Source of the DNA: Cytospora piceicola
Lineage: Eukaryota; Ascomycota; Sordariomycetes; Diaporthales; Cytosporaceae
Reading direction: 5' to 3'
DNA length: 64,000 bases
Assembly: GCA_023375675.1 (NCBI GenBank)
Contig: JALQBC010000041.1
Location: forward strand, 186,001 to 250,000
Shown here: one piece after another, positions 34,287 to 44,375 of the stretch
Numbering within the stretch: the first letter of the stretch is position 1
Layout of the letters: each line of letters begins with the position of its first letter
The notes under the pieces: generated by a model
Databases searched by the model: none
What the model saw: the letters and a program-made list of their open reading frames with translations, nothing else
Told to the model about the DNA's origin: nothing
Program-made: the position numbers and the translations under genes

Positions 34287-35972
34287 ATGTCCTATCCTGT
34301 TTCGTCAATTAGCAGACAAAACAATGACATGAGCCAGTCGGACGAGATTGATGAGAAGAGTCATCACTCCAAAGATGGCGTTTCACGCGACGATAATGCT
34401 ACAATGCTGGCAGCAGTTGACCGAGAGAAGGAAGTGAACGGTCTATCTAAGAAGACGACGAAGAAACCGGATACACAAGCACTCCCCGGGGTGTCGCTGG
34501 TAGAAGATGGGTACGACGAAGGCGGTGAAGCGTTGAGGAGCACGAATGGTGATGGACATAATGTGGCAAGCACACATGGTGGTGTTTCCGGTATCGTCGA
34601 ACGAGTTTTCAGCCGGACGAAGACAAAGTCAAGCTGGGACCCCGGACCTCCACCAGACGGGGGCCTGCGGGCTTGGACGGCCGTTGCCGCCGGCCACCTC
34701 GTCATTATGAACACGTGGGGATACATCAACTCCTTTGGCGTGTTCCAGACATACTATACCACGAGCCTCGGCCTCCCGCCCGCGACGGTGTCCTGGATCG
34801 GGTCTATCCAGGTCTTTCTCCTCTTCTTCATCGGGACCTTCACCGGCCGCCTGACCGACGCCGGCTACTTCCGCGCGACGTTCCTGACGGGCACGGCCTT
34901 CCAAATGGTGGGCGTCTTCACCACCTCCGTATGCACACAGTACTGGCAGATCTTCCTGGCGCAGGGCGTGTGCATGGGGATCGGGAACGGCTGCCTGTTC
35001 TGCCCTGCCCTCGCCACCGTTTCGACCTACTTTGTCAAGAAGCGGAGCCTGGCGATCGGGATGGTGGCCTGTGGCAGCTCGACGGGCGGGCTCATCTTCC
35101 CGGCCATGGCGAGGCAGCTGCTGCCGGCGGTGGGCTTTGGATGGACGCTTAGGGCGGTCGGGTTCGTGCAGCTCGTGGGGCTCGTCCTCGCGAATGTCGG
35201 CCTGAAGAGGAGGATCCCGCCGAGGAGGACCGGGGCGCTGGTCGAGTGGGCTGCGTTTGAGGAGCTGGAGTATACATTCTATGCGGCGGGGAGTTTTACG
35301 GTAGGTGGATGGCTTTCTATTGCAGGACATCCCGAGAGCTAGCTACCCGTCCATAAAGCTCGCGCAATGCATGTTCCTGATGTGGTGGGGGTCAAGGATA
35401 CTAATATAGCATCATCACAGTGCTTCCTAGGCGTCTACTTCGCCTTTTACTACCTCACCTCTTTCTCCCGGGACATCATAGGCCTGTCCTACACCGACTC
35501 GCTCAACCTCTTGCTCCTCCTCAACGGCATAGGCATCATCGGCCGCCTAGTACCCAATCACTTTGCCGACCGCTACGGCGCCATCAACGTCTTCATCCCC
35601 ACGGCCATCGTGGCCGGCATCTGCCAGCTCACGTGGATCGCCGTCGCCTCGCCGGGGGGCCTCTACGCGTGGACGGTTTTCTACGGTATCGCGGCTGGGG
35701 GGATCCAGTCCCTGTTCCCCGCGGGCCTGAGCAGCCTGACGGCGGACCTCGGCAAATCCGGCACCAGGATGGGCATGGTGTTCACGATCAACAGCTTTGC
35801 GACGCTGACGGGGCCGCCGATCGCGGGTGCCATCATTAGCCGCTGTGGCGGGGAATACTATGGCGCGCAGGCGTTTGCCGGTGGTGTGTTGCTGGTAGGT
35901 GGGTGTTTCATGGTGGCTGCGAGGTTGGCTAGGCAGAAGAGGCTTGGGGGTGGGTGGAGGGTGAAGGTATAG
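34287..35972 (+). CDS. MFS transporter, monocarboxylate permease-like (MCH type)
   Basis: Two exons, 34287-35300 and 35421-35972, give 521 aa. After a hydrophilic N-terminus of about 110 residues comes the family's landmark PPDGGLRAWTAVAAGHLV, then SFGVFQTYYTT and the first membrane half. The intron falls after EYTFYAAGSFT, and exon 2 starts CFLGVYFAFYYL, keeping a membrane segment continuous. Later landmarks are NGIGIIGRLVPNHFADRYG and GGIQSLFPAGLSSLTADLGKSGTRMGMVFTINSFATLTGPPIAGAI. These place it in the fungal group related to animal monocarboxylate transporters and yeast Mch proteins; fungal members also export secondary metabolites or riboflavin, so the substrate is unknown. Start: first in-frame ATG (MSYPVSSISRQ); a second ATG at 34329 (MSQSDE) is an alternative. 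Confidence 0.9.
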
Positions 35973-36100
35973 GGATGCCAATTTTGGGACTTGCAGATGG
36001 ATGGTATAATATTTTCAAACCTGCCTCACCATTGGCTTCAGGTACCACCGTCACTCAGTGGCCGATATCATTGCATACGTGGTACCATCCACTTACCTGT

Positions 36101-37985
36101 TCACTTGGGCCCCTGAAGCAGCAGACCAACCGCCTGCAACAAAGTGTCCAGCACCTCGGGCTGCCCGGCAGCTACGTCTTCCAGGATACCTCGGCGCCCA
36201 GTGCTGGCCCTGTCTGATTCTTTCACCACCTGAGATCCATCCTTAGCCGAGCTCACGCCAGCGTAGTATATCATCGCGGCGCCGTCGGCTCCTCCGGAAT
36301 AGGACGGGAAGGGCTCTTTCCCGTAGACGAAGGCCAGCAGACCCTCCGCCATCTTCTCGGAACAAGCTCTCTGTCCTCCGCTCAGGAACTCGTTGTAGTT
36401 GCCGAGTAAGGTTGCCAGGTCAAGCGCATGTGTGGCGTGATCCTGCCAGTCACCAGACCAGGGGTTGGGCATGTTGAAGTGCGTGAGGAAGACCTGGGTG
36501 CCCAGCTCCGAGCCAGCTTGAGCCCATGCCTGCGCGGTGGCCTTGGCACCCTGGGCGAAGAGGACGTCGTTGATGAAGTGCACCACTGGCAGCCTGTCGG
36601 CGTTGGACTTGTCGATGCCGTATGCGTCAACTAAGGCCTCGACCTTGGCCGGCTCGTCGGGGAGCACAGCCGCGAGGCAGTTCTTGAGGGTGGAGGCCAG
36701 GTTGTCGGTGCGGTTTGCCAAGGCAGTGACCGCTATCACCATGCCATCGGACTGCCCGTCGCCGACCATGATCGACTTGCACCATTCCGTGCCGGGGTAG
36801 AGGTTTCTCACAAAGTCCGTGTCGGTAAGGCCCGCGTAGGTCGCCTTCGAGGGCACGATGTCCCCGTCGATCACGGCGGCAATGGGGATGGGCGCGCCGG
36901 CCAGCCTGGCCGAGAGCTCCGTGGCCGGGATCTCCAGGAGTGCCTTGACCTGTTCGGCGGGTGGCAGCCCGTCCAGGCCAAGGACACTCGTCATGATGCT
37001 GTAGGCGATCTCGGCAACCTCCTTGGGAAACGGCTGCAGCAGGGGGTTCCCGCCCACGCCGACGAGCCGGTTGAAGAGCGGCTCGGTGGAGTGGAGGTGG
37101 ATGAAGCCAGACGCTGAGGTCTGCTGTGAGCCTGGTTGCCAGATACGGAGACAATACTGGGAAAAGAGTGGGGTTGGCCAGACTTACCGGCACCCATACT
37201 GGAGCCCAAATAGGTGACGCGGTCCGGATCTCCGCCGAAGCCTGAGATGTTGTTCTGGACCCAACGGAGCCCGAGTTTCTGATCGTCGAGTCCGTTGTTC
37301 GCCTTGAAGCCTGCGTTGCGGAGAACGGAAGAGGTGACGAAGCCGAGGGGGCCGAGTCGGTAGCTGTAGTAAAAGCCGGGTCAGTAGATTGCGTTCTCAC
37401 TGCACATGATCCGGGCAAGCTCAGAATCGAAAACTTGTCTCCCCTCTCCCGAGACTTACTTGATCCCCACGGCCACCACTGGGCTACCGTGTTCCACACT
37501 CTTCTCGACCAGGCGTGCCAGTTCCCACTGAGGCCAGTTGGCGCTTCCCGTCACGAAGCCCCCTCCGTGCACGAACACGACAACGGGCAGTGGCCCTGCT
37601 ACATCAGCCCGGGCCCCGGGTGATGGGACGGATACGTTGAGGGTCAGGCACTCCGTGTCACTGAAGGTGTAGTCCGGGTGCGGGAGGGCGTGCTGGAGGA
37701 GTAGGTGCTCGCCATCACAGTTTTGTGGATCAGCGATAGGTAAAGGACTGGAGGGTTGTTAGTCAGATGGAAATGGATAGGTCAAAAGACTGATACCTCA
37801 TACCCTGTCTGTGTTGCTTGGACTGGGGCCGAATATGTCTCAAGCAGGGTGCCCCTCGCGAGCCGGTTGGCTAGCTTTGCGTACTGGATTCCGAGGTATT
37901 GCTCGACTTGGGGATGTTTCTCTGATTGGGTTCCGTGAATCTTCCCAATGGATGGGTGCTCAAGAACAGTGGTTGTGGCTGCCAT
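36101..37985 (-). CDS. type-B carboxylesterase/lipase-like hydrolase
   Basis: Four exons, 37985-37804, 37747-37460, 37363-37188 and 37131-36101, join in frame to 558 aa, the usual family length. Landmarks in order: EQYLGIQYAKL, DTECLTLNV, the oxyanion loop FVHGGGF, NYRLGPLGF (restored only when exons 2 and 3 are joined), NNGLDDQKLGLRWVQNNI with GGDPDRVTYLG, and the nucleophile elbow GSSMGAGS (Ser212). The usual Glu between the two Gly of GESAG is a Ser here, giving G-S-S-M-G. The His is likely in HATHALDLATLLGN near residue 470. No signal peptide is present (MAATTTVLEHPSIGK), so it is intracellular, unlike secreted lipases. The exon 3/4 join used the acceptor at 37132-37133, the only one keeping AGS. 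Substrate unknown; it could detoxify or process ester metabolites. Confidence 0.9.
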
Positions 37986-38784
37986 GTCGACCTGTCTCGT
38001 GGGTTATATGTCGGACTATATGTGGTCTTGAAAGTGGTGTTTCTTAGGGAGTTTGCTCTGTTCGAAATACAAATTACAGGAGGAAAGCGGGGCATGCGGG
38101 CGGGTCAAGTCGCAGTCAATAAATAGGCTCGGCAATAACACTCATGTATTGCTATCCAGGTATATGTATACATCCTTCCACTTCCTTCCTTCTGAGATAA
38201 TATGATTTATACATTGAACTGTCATAATTCGCATCGTCGACTCATAGCTGGATATCTGAATGGGTTCCTTATCCCTTAAATCAACCGACTATATTTTTCT
38301 CCTACCGTTTCCCCGGACTAGAGACAGCGTAATCCGCGGGATACCGGTCCAAATCCGGCTCCGATAACTCGCTATTATTCCCGCCATTATTTTCCTTTTT
38401 GCCGGCTTACACGGTCATGTATGTCTTGCTCCATGACTAACTTGGTTGCAGCTGGTGCATAACACGTCAGGAAACTCTCTACATCAAAACTGATTCATTC
38501 TTATGGCTTATATGTGTTCATGGAACGAGAACATCCTTTTCTTTCCAGATTGCTTTACTTCGGGGATGAAAAAAGGGATGGGCCCATCAGGAAGAGTTGC
38601 AGGCTAATTCTAACCGCGGAATGGAGTTGCCCATTGTCTCAGACCTTTGGACCAGATCATCCCCCGGTAGGCTACGAAGGAAGGGATGGAAATTCGAATA
38701 TCTAGTGAAATGATCCCTCGAGACCCTCTCCTGGACTCTTCCTCTTGTCTATAAGATTGGTAGTCAATTCTTCCTTGAGTCAAC
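37986..38784. other. divergent promoter between esterase and glycosyltransferase
   Basis: 800 bp separating divergently transcribed genes. It contains AT-rich stretches and a pyrimidine-rich run at about 38720-38750, just before the glycosyltransferase ATG. No gene was seen. Confidence 0.45.
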
Positions 38785-40074
38785 ATGCGGACCAGGAACT
38801 GGATTTTTACATCTCTCACTATTCTCGTGTTGTTGTTCTACCACAGTCTTCTCAAACTTTATTACACACATCAAATCATAGGCCCTTCTAGCCTTGGATT
38901 CCCAGGCTTGTCATCCAAGAATATTGAAGGAAACGATGGCTTTGCATACGTCTTCTACGCAACGGCAGACCTCTATGCCTGTTCCACGCTCGTCAATATC
39001 CACCGACTCCGGGCATTGAACAGCACGATCCCGATCCATGTTCTCGCCTCGGAGTATCTATCCGTTCCCTACATGGACGCCCTCCAAGGCGCCGACGTGA
39101 CAGTGCACGTCGAGGAAACGCCGTATGCGCGCTACCTGGCCGGTGGCTACTATGAGGACTGCCTCCTGAAGATGCTGGCCTTCAAGATGCACAAGCTGGA
39201 CCCGAGCCTCAAGCGTGTCCTCATCTTCGACAGCGACCAGCTCGTCCTGAAGCACTTTGACAACTTGTTTACGGACCTCCCCAGGGTGGACCTCGCAGCA
39301 CCTCGGGCTTACTGGCTCCCACCAGCAGGTGCGCCATTTTCCAGCGCGTTCATGATGATCACCCTCAGTGACCGGCTGTGGGACAAGGTCAACCAGAGCC
39401 TCCCCATTGACGAATGGCCGCCCGCGCCGCCTAAAGGGGCTGATATGACCATCCTGAATGACGAATTCCAGGACACGGCCATGATCCTCAGCGGCGAGTA
39501 CGTCACGCTCAACAGTCACTGGGAGGACTGGGGGCTACCCAACTGGTTCCATCCGGAGGATTCTCCGTCTCTCAATCGAAGCATCACGCAGGTTGTGCCG
39601 AACATTGCGGAACTTAGTAGGTACTTTCCGAAAGCAACCACCTTTCCCAGTTGGAAGTTTCCGGGTTCTGAGATATGTTCGTTCGAGAGCAGCAGAGGAT
39701 ACCCTTATGGATTATACCTCGCGACTCCCGTTTCTTTCCCTCTCAGGCAGATACTGACTCTCGTTGTCGTAGTGGACAAGCCACCCGTTGAGCCCCTGAC
39801 TGACCTGAAGCCTCGAGATACGAGTCAAGGTCCAGTCAATGCACGGAGACAGCCGACAACACGGTTTCCGGAAAGCAGTGAAATATTCCAGCAGCTCATC
39901 CAGCTGCACGAGTACGCATCCATCATCCACTTCACTGCTTTGGGAAAACCATGGAAGTACAGCGCACAGGATGTCATGTGGGAGCGGCCGGATGCCCATC
40001 CGTTGTTTGCATTCCACTTTGGCATGTGGAGGAAGGTAGCTAGCGAAGTTTGTCCGGAGGACTGGAGGGCATGA
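38785..40074 (+). CDS. GT8-like glycosyltransferase (glucose N-acetyltransferase Gnt1-like), type II membrane protein
   Basis: An intronless gene of 429 aa. It has a single N-terminal membrane anchor (WIFTSLTILVLLFYHSLLKL), the topology of Golgi transferases, and then a GT-A fold domain. Key parts are YVFYATADLYACSTLVNIHRLRAL, the metal-binding DxD in VLIFDSDQLVL near residue 150, LLKMLAFKM preceding it, AAPRAYWLPP and FSSAFMMI after it, and GADMTILNDEF. The pattern matches fungal glucose N-acetyltransferase-like proteins of family 8, which add GlcNAc to wall mannans. The C-terminal 140 residues (SIIHFTALGKPWKYS) hold the HF-x5-KPW motif typical of GT8 enzymes. The donor sugar is inferred from family only. 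Confidence 0.88.
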   Translation: MRTRNWIFTSLTILVLLFYHSLLKLYYTHQIIGPSSLGFPGLSSKNIEGNDGFAYVFYATADLYACSTLVNIHRLRALNSTIPIHVLASEYLSVPYMDALQGADVTVHVEETPYARYLAGGYYEDCLLKMLAFKMHKLDPSLKRVLIFDSDQLVLKHFDNLFTDLPRVDLAAPRAYWLPPAGAPFSSAFMMITLSDRLWDKVNQSLPIDEWPPAPPKGADMTILNDEFQDTAMILSGEYVTLNSHWEDWGLPNWFHPEDSPSLNRSITQVVPNIAELSRYFPKATTFPSWKFPGSEICSFESSRGYPYGLYLATPVSFPLRQILTLVVVVDKPPVEPLTDLKPRDTSQGPVNARRQPTTRFPESSEIFQQLIQLHEYASIIHFTALGKPWKYSAQDVMWERPDAHPLFAFHFGMWRKVASEVCPEDWRA

Positions 40075-40863
40075 TGAGTTTCACTTTCAAGGGCGAATAT
40101 TCCCTATAAACTGGCAATATGAATGATAATTCCCTCGACCTCGGGAGTACCTAGCTATCAACTTACAATGATAATATCACGGCTTGAGGACAATAGTCCC
40201 GCGTTTCCAAAGCGACTAGAAGTCAACCATCCATGAACGTTCAGAAGGTTTCTGGCTCTCCGGCTTAAGTCTCTTTGAAGCCTGTTGGTGTTCATCCGAT
40301 GATTCATTATCCCTAGAGTATTTTAGTATCCAGCATGGCCACCTCGTCACATTTAATCAAACCGCTTCCTCTTTTACTCTCTAGGATGGGCAAGGATGGA
40401 TATGAGAGGGACGTCTGGCATCAATGTTACATGGACCCCCATGATATCAGATCATACTCGGTGGTGATAATTCGGACATACTTGTTAGTTGATAGAATAT
40501 TGAACAGGTCCAAAGTGGGGTTAGGGTTCACCCTTATTTATAATCCATCCATGTCCATGTCCATGTCCATGTCCATGTCCATGTCCATGTCCATGTTCAC
40601 TGCTCCGCTCCCACATTGAACCTTGCTCCTGATGCCCAACAACAAATAGGGCTGCAGTGACTGGCGGTGCCACGACCCCACGGGGCGCCCCGGGCCGATC
40701 CCGGGATAGCTTAGTATATGCAAGCAAGCACCTAGTACCGTTGATCATCATGTCATCGAACAAAAATACGAGGGTTATGAAGACCTGTCACATCTCGTCT
40801 TTGTTGGTCTCTTCTCCTCCTACATCACACATCACCCGCTTCATCACCGAACGCAAGTGAAAG
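40075..40863. other. intergenic with hexamer microsatellite
   Basis: 790 bp between the glycosyltransferase and beta-glucosidase genes, both on the plus strand. It holds the TCCATG repeat and no gene. A GGGGCGCCCCGGG GC-rich palindrome-like patch lies at about 40682-40695. Confidence 0.45.
40548..40595 (+). repeat. (TCCATG)8 microsatellite
   Basis: Eight perfect TCCATG units in a row. On each strand the six-base repeat creates open frames of alternating residues (Met-Ser on +, Met-Asp or His-Gly on -), which explains several spurious frames here. Confidence 0.97.
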
Positions 40864-43356
40864 ATGCGACTGCCGTCGACGCGTTCCCTGCAGACGGCAC
40901 TAGCCGTCACCGTCGTCATCGTCACCGGTGTTGTCGGCGCCACTGCCCTCAGCGATGAAGACTTCTACGGCCAATCACCGCCAGTCTACCCATCCCGTGA
41001 GTGCACCCCGCCAACTATGCACCAAAAACGGCGAGAACCGACCAGCTGACGTGCCATCTTCCCCCGCACGGTACAGCCGCCGGCAAAGGCACCGGCGAGT
41101 GGGCCTCGGCCTACGCCGCGGCCGAGGCCCTGGTCGGCCAGATGACGCTCGCCGAGATGCTGAACGTCACGCGGGGCCACGGCAGCGCGCGCAACACGTG
41201 CGGCGGCAACACGGGCAGCGTCCCGCGCCTGGGCTGGCCGGGCATGTGCCTGCAGGACGCCGGGGCCGGCGTGCGCGGCGCGGACCTGACCAACTCGTAC
41301 CCGGGCGGGATCCACGTCGGCGCGGGCTGGGACCGGCGGCTGGCGTACCGGAGGGGCCGGGAGATGGGGCTCGAGTTCAAGAGGAAGGGAGGTGAGTAGT
41401 CTATAAACCCCAGCCTCCTAGGCAGTGTTTTTTCTTTTATGGATTCTGATTGTTGTTTGGTCACAAGCGAACGTTGCTCTGGGGCCGGTGGCAGGGCCTT
41501 TGGGGAGGATTGCCCTTGGTGGCAGGAACTGGGAGGGCTTCTCGGTGGACCCGTATCTTTCGGGCGTCTTGACTGCGGAGACGATCCGGGGCATTCAAGA
41601 TGCCGGTGTGATTGCGAATCTCAAGGTAGGTGTAGACAAGTTTGTGCCCATGAATACTTACACACCGTGTACTATTATGTATGTTCTTCGTATATGGGCT
41701 GACTTGACAAAACAGCATCTTATCGGCAACGAGCAGGAGACCTGGCGACGGCCATATAATGGCACCCAGGCAGCCTCGTCAAACATCGACGACCGGACGA
41801 TGCACGAGCTGTACCTCTGGCCGTTCATGGACGGGGTAAAAGCTGGAGCCGCGAGTGTCATGTGCTCTTACAACCGGGTCAACAACTCGTACGCCTGCCA
41901 GAACAGCAAGCTCATGAACGGCCTGTTGAAGACGGAGCTCGAGTTCCAAGGCTTCATCGTCTCGGACTGGAATGCTCAGTACGGCGGTATCGCTGGTGCG
42001 GCTGCCGGCCTTGATATGGTCATGCCTGAGGCTCAGGGGGACCCTTGGGCCAACAACCTCACCGAAGCGGTGAAAAATGGCACCATCTCGGAGGAAAGGG
42101 TCGTCGACATGGCAACTCGGTAAGTAGAGGGGTACTGCACACGTGAGCCACTCCAAATTGCTCATTTATCTTCCAGGATCCTAGCAGCATGGTATCTGGT
42201 CGGCCAGAACGGGACCGACTTCCCTGAGCCCGGCGTCGGTATCCAAAACCTAAGTCTACCCCACGAGTTGGTCGACGCGCGCAGTCCTGACGCGAAGCCG
42301 GTCCTGCTCGAAGGCGCCATCGCCGGACATGTGCTCGTGAAGAATGTCAACAATACTCTGCCCCTGCGAAAGCCAGCCATGCTGTCGATCTTTGGGTACG
42401 ATGCAGCGGCCCCGCCATCCAAGAACATCGACGTTTTGTTCGAGCTAGGCTATGAGTCTCAGCCAGAGATGGCCGAGGCGGTCCTGGGCTACGAGGCGCA
42501 CTTCTCGCAGTACGCCCCTGAGGGGGTCATCTTCGCCGGCGGGAGGAGTGGCTCCAACGGGCCGGCCTACATTGACTCTGTAAGTCACGAACAATATCAC
42601 AATATCATACCCAACCCAGATACCCTCTCATCAGCCATATACCCACGACACTAACGAGGGCGCACGCGAGAACAGCCCTTCAACGCCCTGACCCAGCGCG
42701 CCAAGAGAGACGGCACGTACCTGAACTGGGACCTCCGGTCGGCCGACCCCCCCGTGAACCCCATGTCCACGGCCTGCCTGGTGCTCATCAACGCCATGGC
42801 GACCGAGGGCTGGGACCGCGAGGGCCTGCGCGACGACCGCAGCGACGGGCTCGTCCTGGCCGTGGCCTCGCGGTGCGCCCGCACCGTCGTCGTCGTCCAC
42901 GCCGCCGGCCCCCGCCTCGTCGACCGCTGGGCCGACCACCCCAACGTCACCGCCGCCCTCCTCGCCCACCTGCCCGGCCAGGACGCCGGCGAGGCCCTCG
43001 TCCAGGTCCTCTACGGCGCCGTCTCGCCCGCCGGCCGCATGCCCTACTCGCTCCCCCGCAACGAGTCCGACTACGGGCCCGCGCTGTACGGGCCCTGCCT
43101 GCCGCACGCCCCCGGCGAGGGGGGCGCCGCGGCCGCGGCGGACGACGACCGCTCCTTCCCGCAGTGCGGCTACGACGAGGGCGTGTACGTCGACTACCGC
43201 CACTTCGACGCCCTGGGCATCGAGCCGCGCTTCGAGTTCGGCTTCGGCCTGAGCTATACCACCTTCGAGTACGGGGGCGGGGCCGTGCGGCCGCTCGGGG
43301 TCCTCGCGGGCAGCCTCGGCGGCGGCGGGGGGCCGGGGCCGCACCAGCAGCAGCAC

Positions 43357-43403
<47 letters not shown>

Positions 43404-43728
43404 CGTGATGGGGCGCCGCCCCTCGGTCTGGGCCGCCGCGGCGCGCGTGTCGGTCGACGTCACCAACACGGGGCCCGTGGAGGGCGACGAGGTGGCGCAG
43501 CTGTACGTCGGCATCCCCGGGGCGCCCGCCCGGCAGCTCCGGGGGTTCGAGAGGGTGAGGCTGCGGCCCGGGGGGCGGGCCCGGGTCGCGTTCGAGCTGA
43601 CGGGGCGGGACCTGGGCGTCTGGGACGTGGCGTCGCAGGGCTGGGTGGTGCAGCGCGGGGAGTACCGGTTCTATGTCGGCTCGAGCAGCCGGGATATACG
43701 CTGGAACGGGACGTATACGTGGCGGTGA
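40864..43728 (+). CDS. beta-glucosidase, GH3, with polyglutamine insert
   Basis: This secreted enzyme releases glucose from beta-linked oligosaccharides such as cellobiose. Six exons, 40864-40996, 41077-41391, 41468-41625, 41716-42119, 42177-42579 and 42676-43728, give 821 aa. The N-terminus ([20 protein letters not shown]) is a signal peptide. The (beta/alpha)8 domain shows [55 protein letters not shown] and the nucleophile in FIVSDW (Asp286). The second domain has [15 protein letters not shown] and the loop [16 protein letters not shown]; the Fn3-like end follows ([18 protein letters not shown]). Between domain 2 and Fn3 lies a run of 18 Gln and 2 His (residues 694-713) set in a Gly-rich linker, not a normal feature of the family. 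The last exon is strikingly GC-rich, which makes long false frames on the other strand. Confidence 0.93.
43345..43401 (+). repeat. CAG repeat coding polyglutamine in the beta-glucosidase
   Basis: (CAG)3 CAC CAA then an uninterrupted (CAG)14 run. It is in frame and encodes 18 Gln broken by one His. The near purity of the CAG run suggests recent slippage expansion. Confidence 0.95.
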
Positions 43729-44375
43729 TGTGGAGGCGGTGTGTGCCGGGGAGGTCATAGGTGTATATGGCTAGGCTATAGCACCCAGTCTCCTTTTCCA
43801 TGAGCATGTCGAGATGCGACGCAGGATTCTTCGGAAGGGGAATCGTTGAGGGGTTCGAGAACGTCCCGGGATGACTGATAAAGAGCTGGCTGGCCTAGTC
43901 CGGTTGTGACTGACCCATGGGTTGGGACCATACTAGTCTTCGATGATTCCACTGCCTGGTTCATTAATAATAGCAAAGCTAGTGACCAGTCTGCGTTGAA
44001 CCATGCCCTGTCGCTCAGGACAGTCCCGCCCTCCTGGCATATCTCACCATTCCTGCAAGCTCAGAGGCTCAGAGGCTCAGAGGCTCAGTTGCCTCAAGAT
44101 CTGACCAGAACATAAAACAGTTATATTTTTTTTCCCATTCCACTCCATTCCGTAATATAGAACCAGTGCCCAGTTGGGTATCAATGCTGTATCCCCCATG
44201 CTTGGAAATCCGCTGACGCCTCGTGGAAACAATTCAGAAAACACCAAAGACCCCACTCCACCTTAGAACACCTTGATCCCGGGAAGCAAATCTATGCCTT
44301 GACATCACAACCTTGCTTTTTCTTGCTTCCTTGCTCCCTTCCTTCCTTTATTCCCTCCATCCACCCTCTCAATCG
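43729..44375. other. convergent 3' intergenic region with short tandem repeat
   Basis: 650 bp between the convergent beta-glucosidase and bZIP genes. GCTCAGAG is repeated almost four times at 44059-44088. A T-rich run (ATATTTTTTTTCCC) lies at about 44123-44136. No gene. Confidence 0.5.

Noticed and set aside
39058..39519. Minus-strand frame opposite the glycosyltransferase
   Set aside because: Shadow of a well-supported GT8-like gene.
42631..43758. 375-codon minus-strand frame opposite the beta-glucosidase
   Set aside because: Produced by the very GC-rich last exon of the GH3 gene; no domain, composition almost only Ala, Arg, Gly, Pro and Val.
43836..43876. GGTTCGAGA string examined as a tRNA T-loop
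   Set aside because: No matching acceptor, D-arm or anticodon stem around it; no tRNA found elsewhere either.
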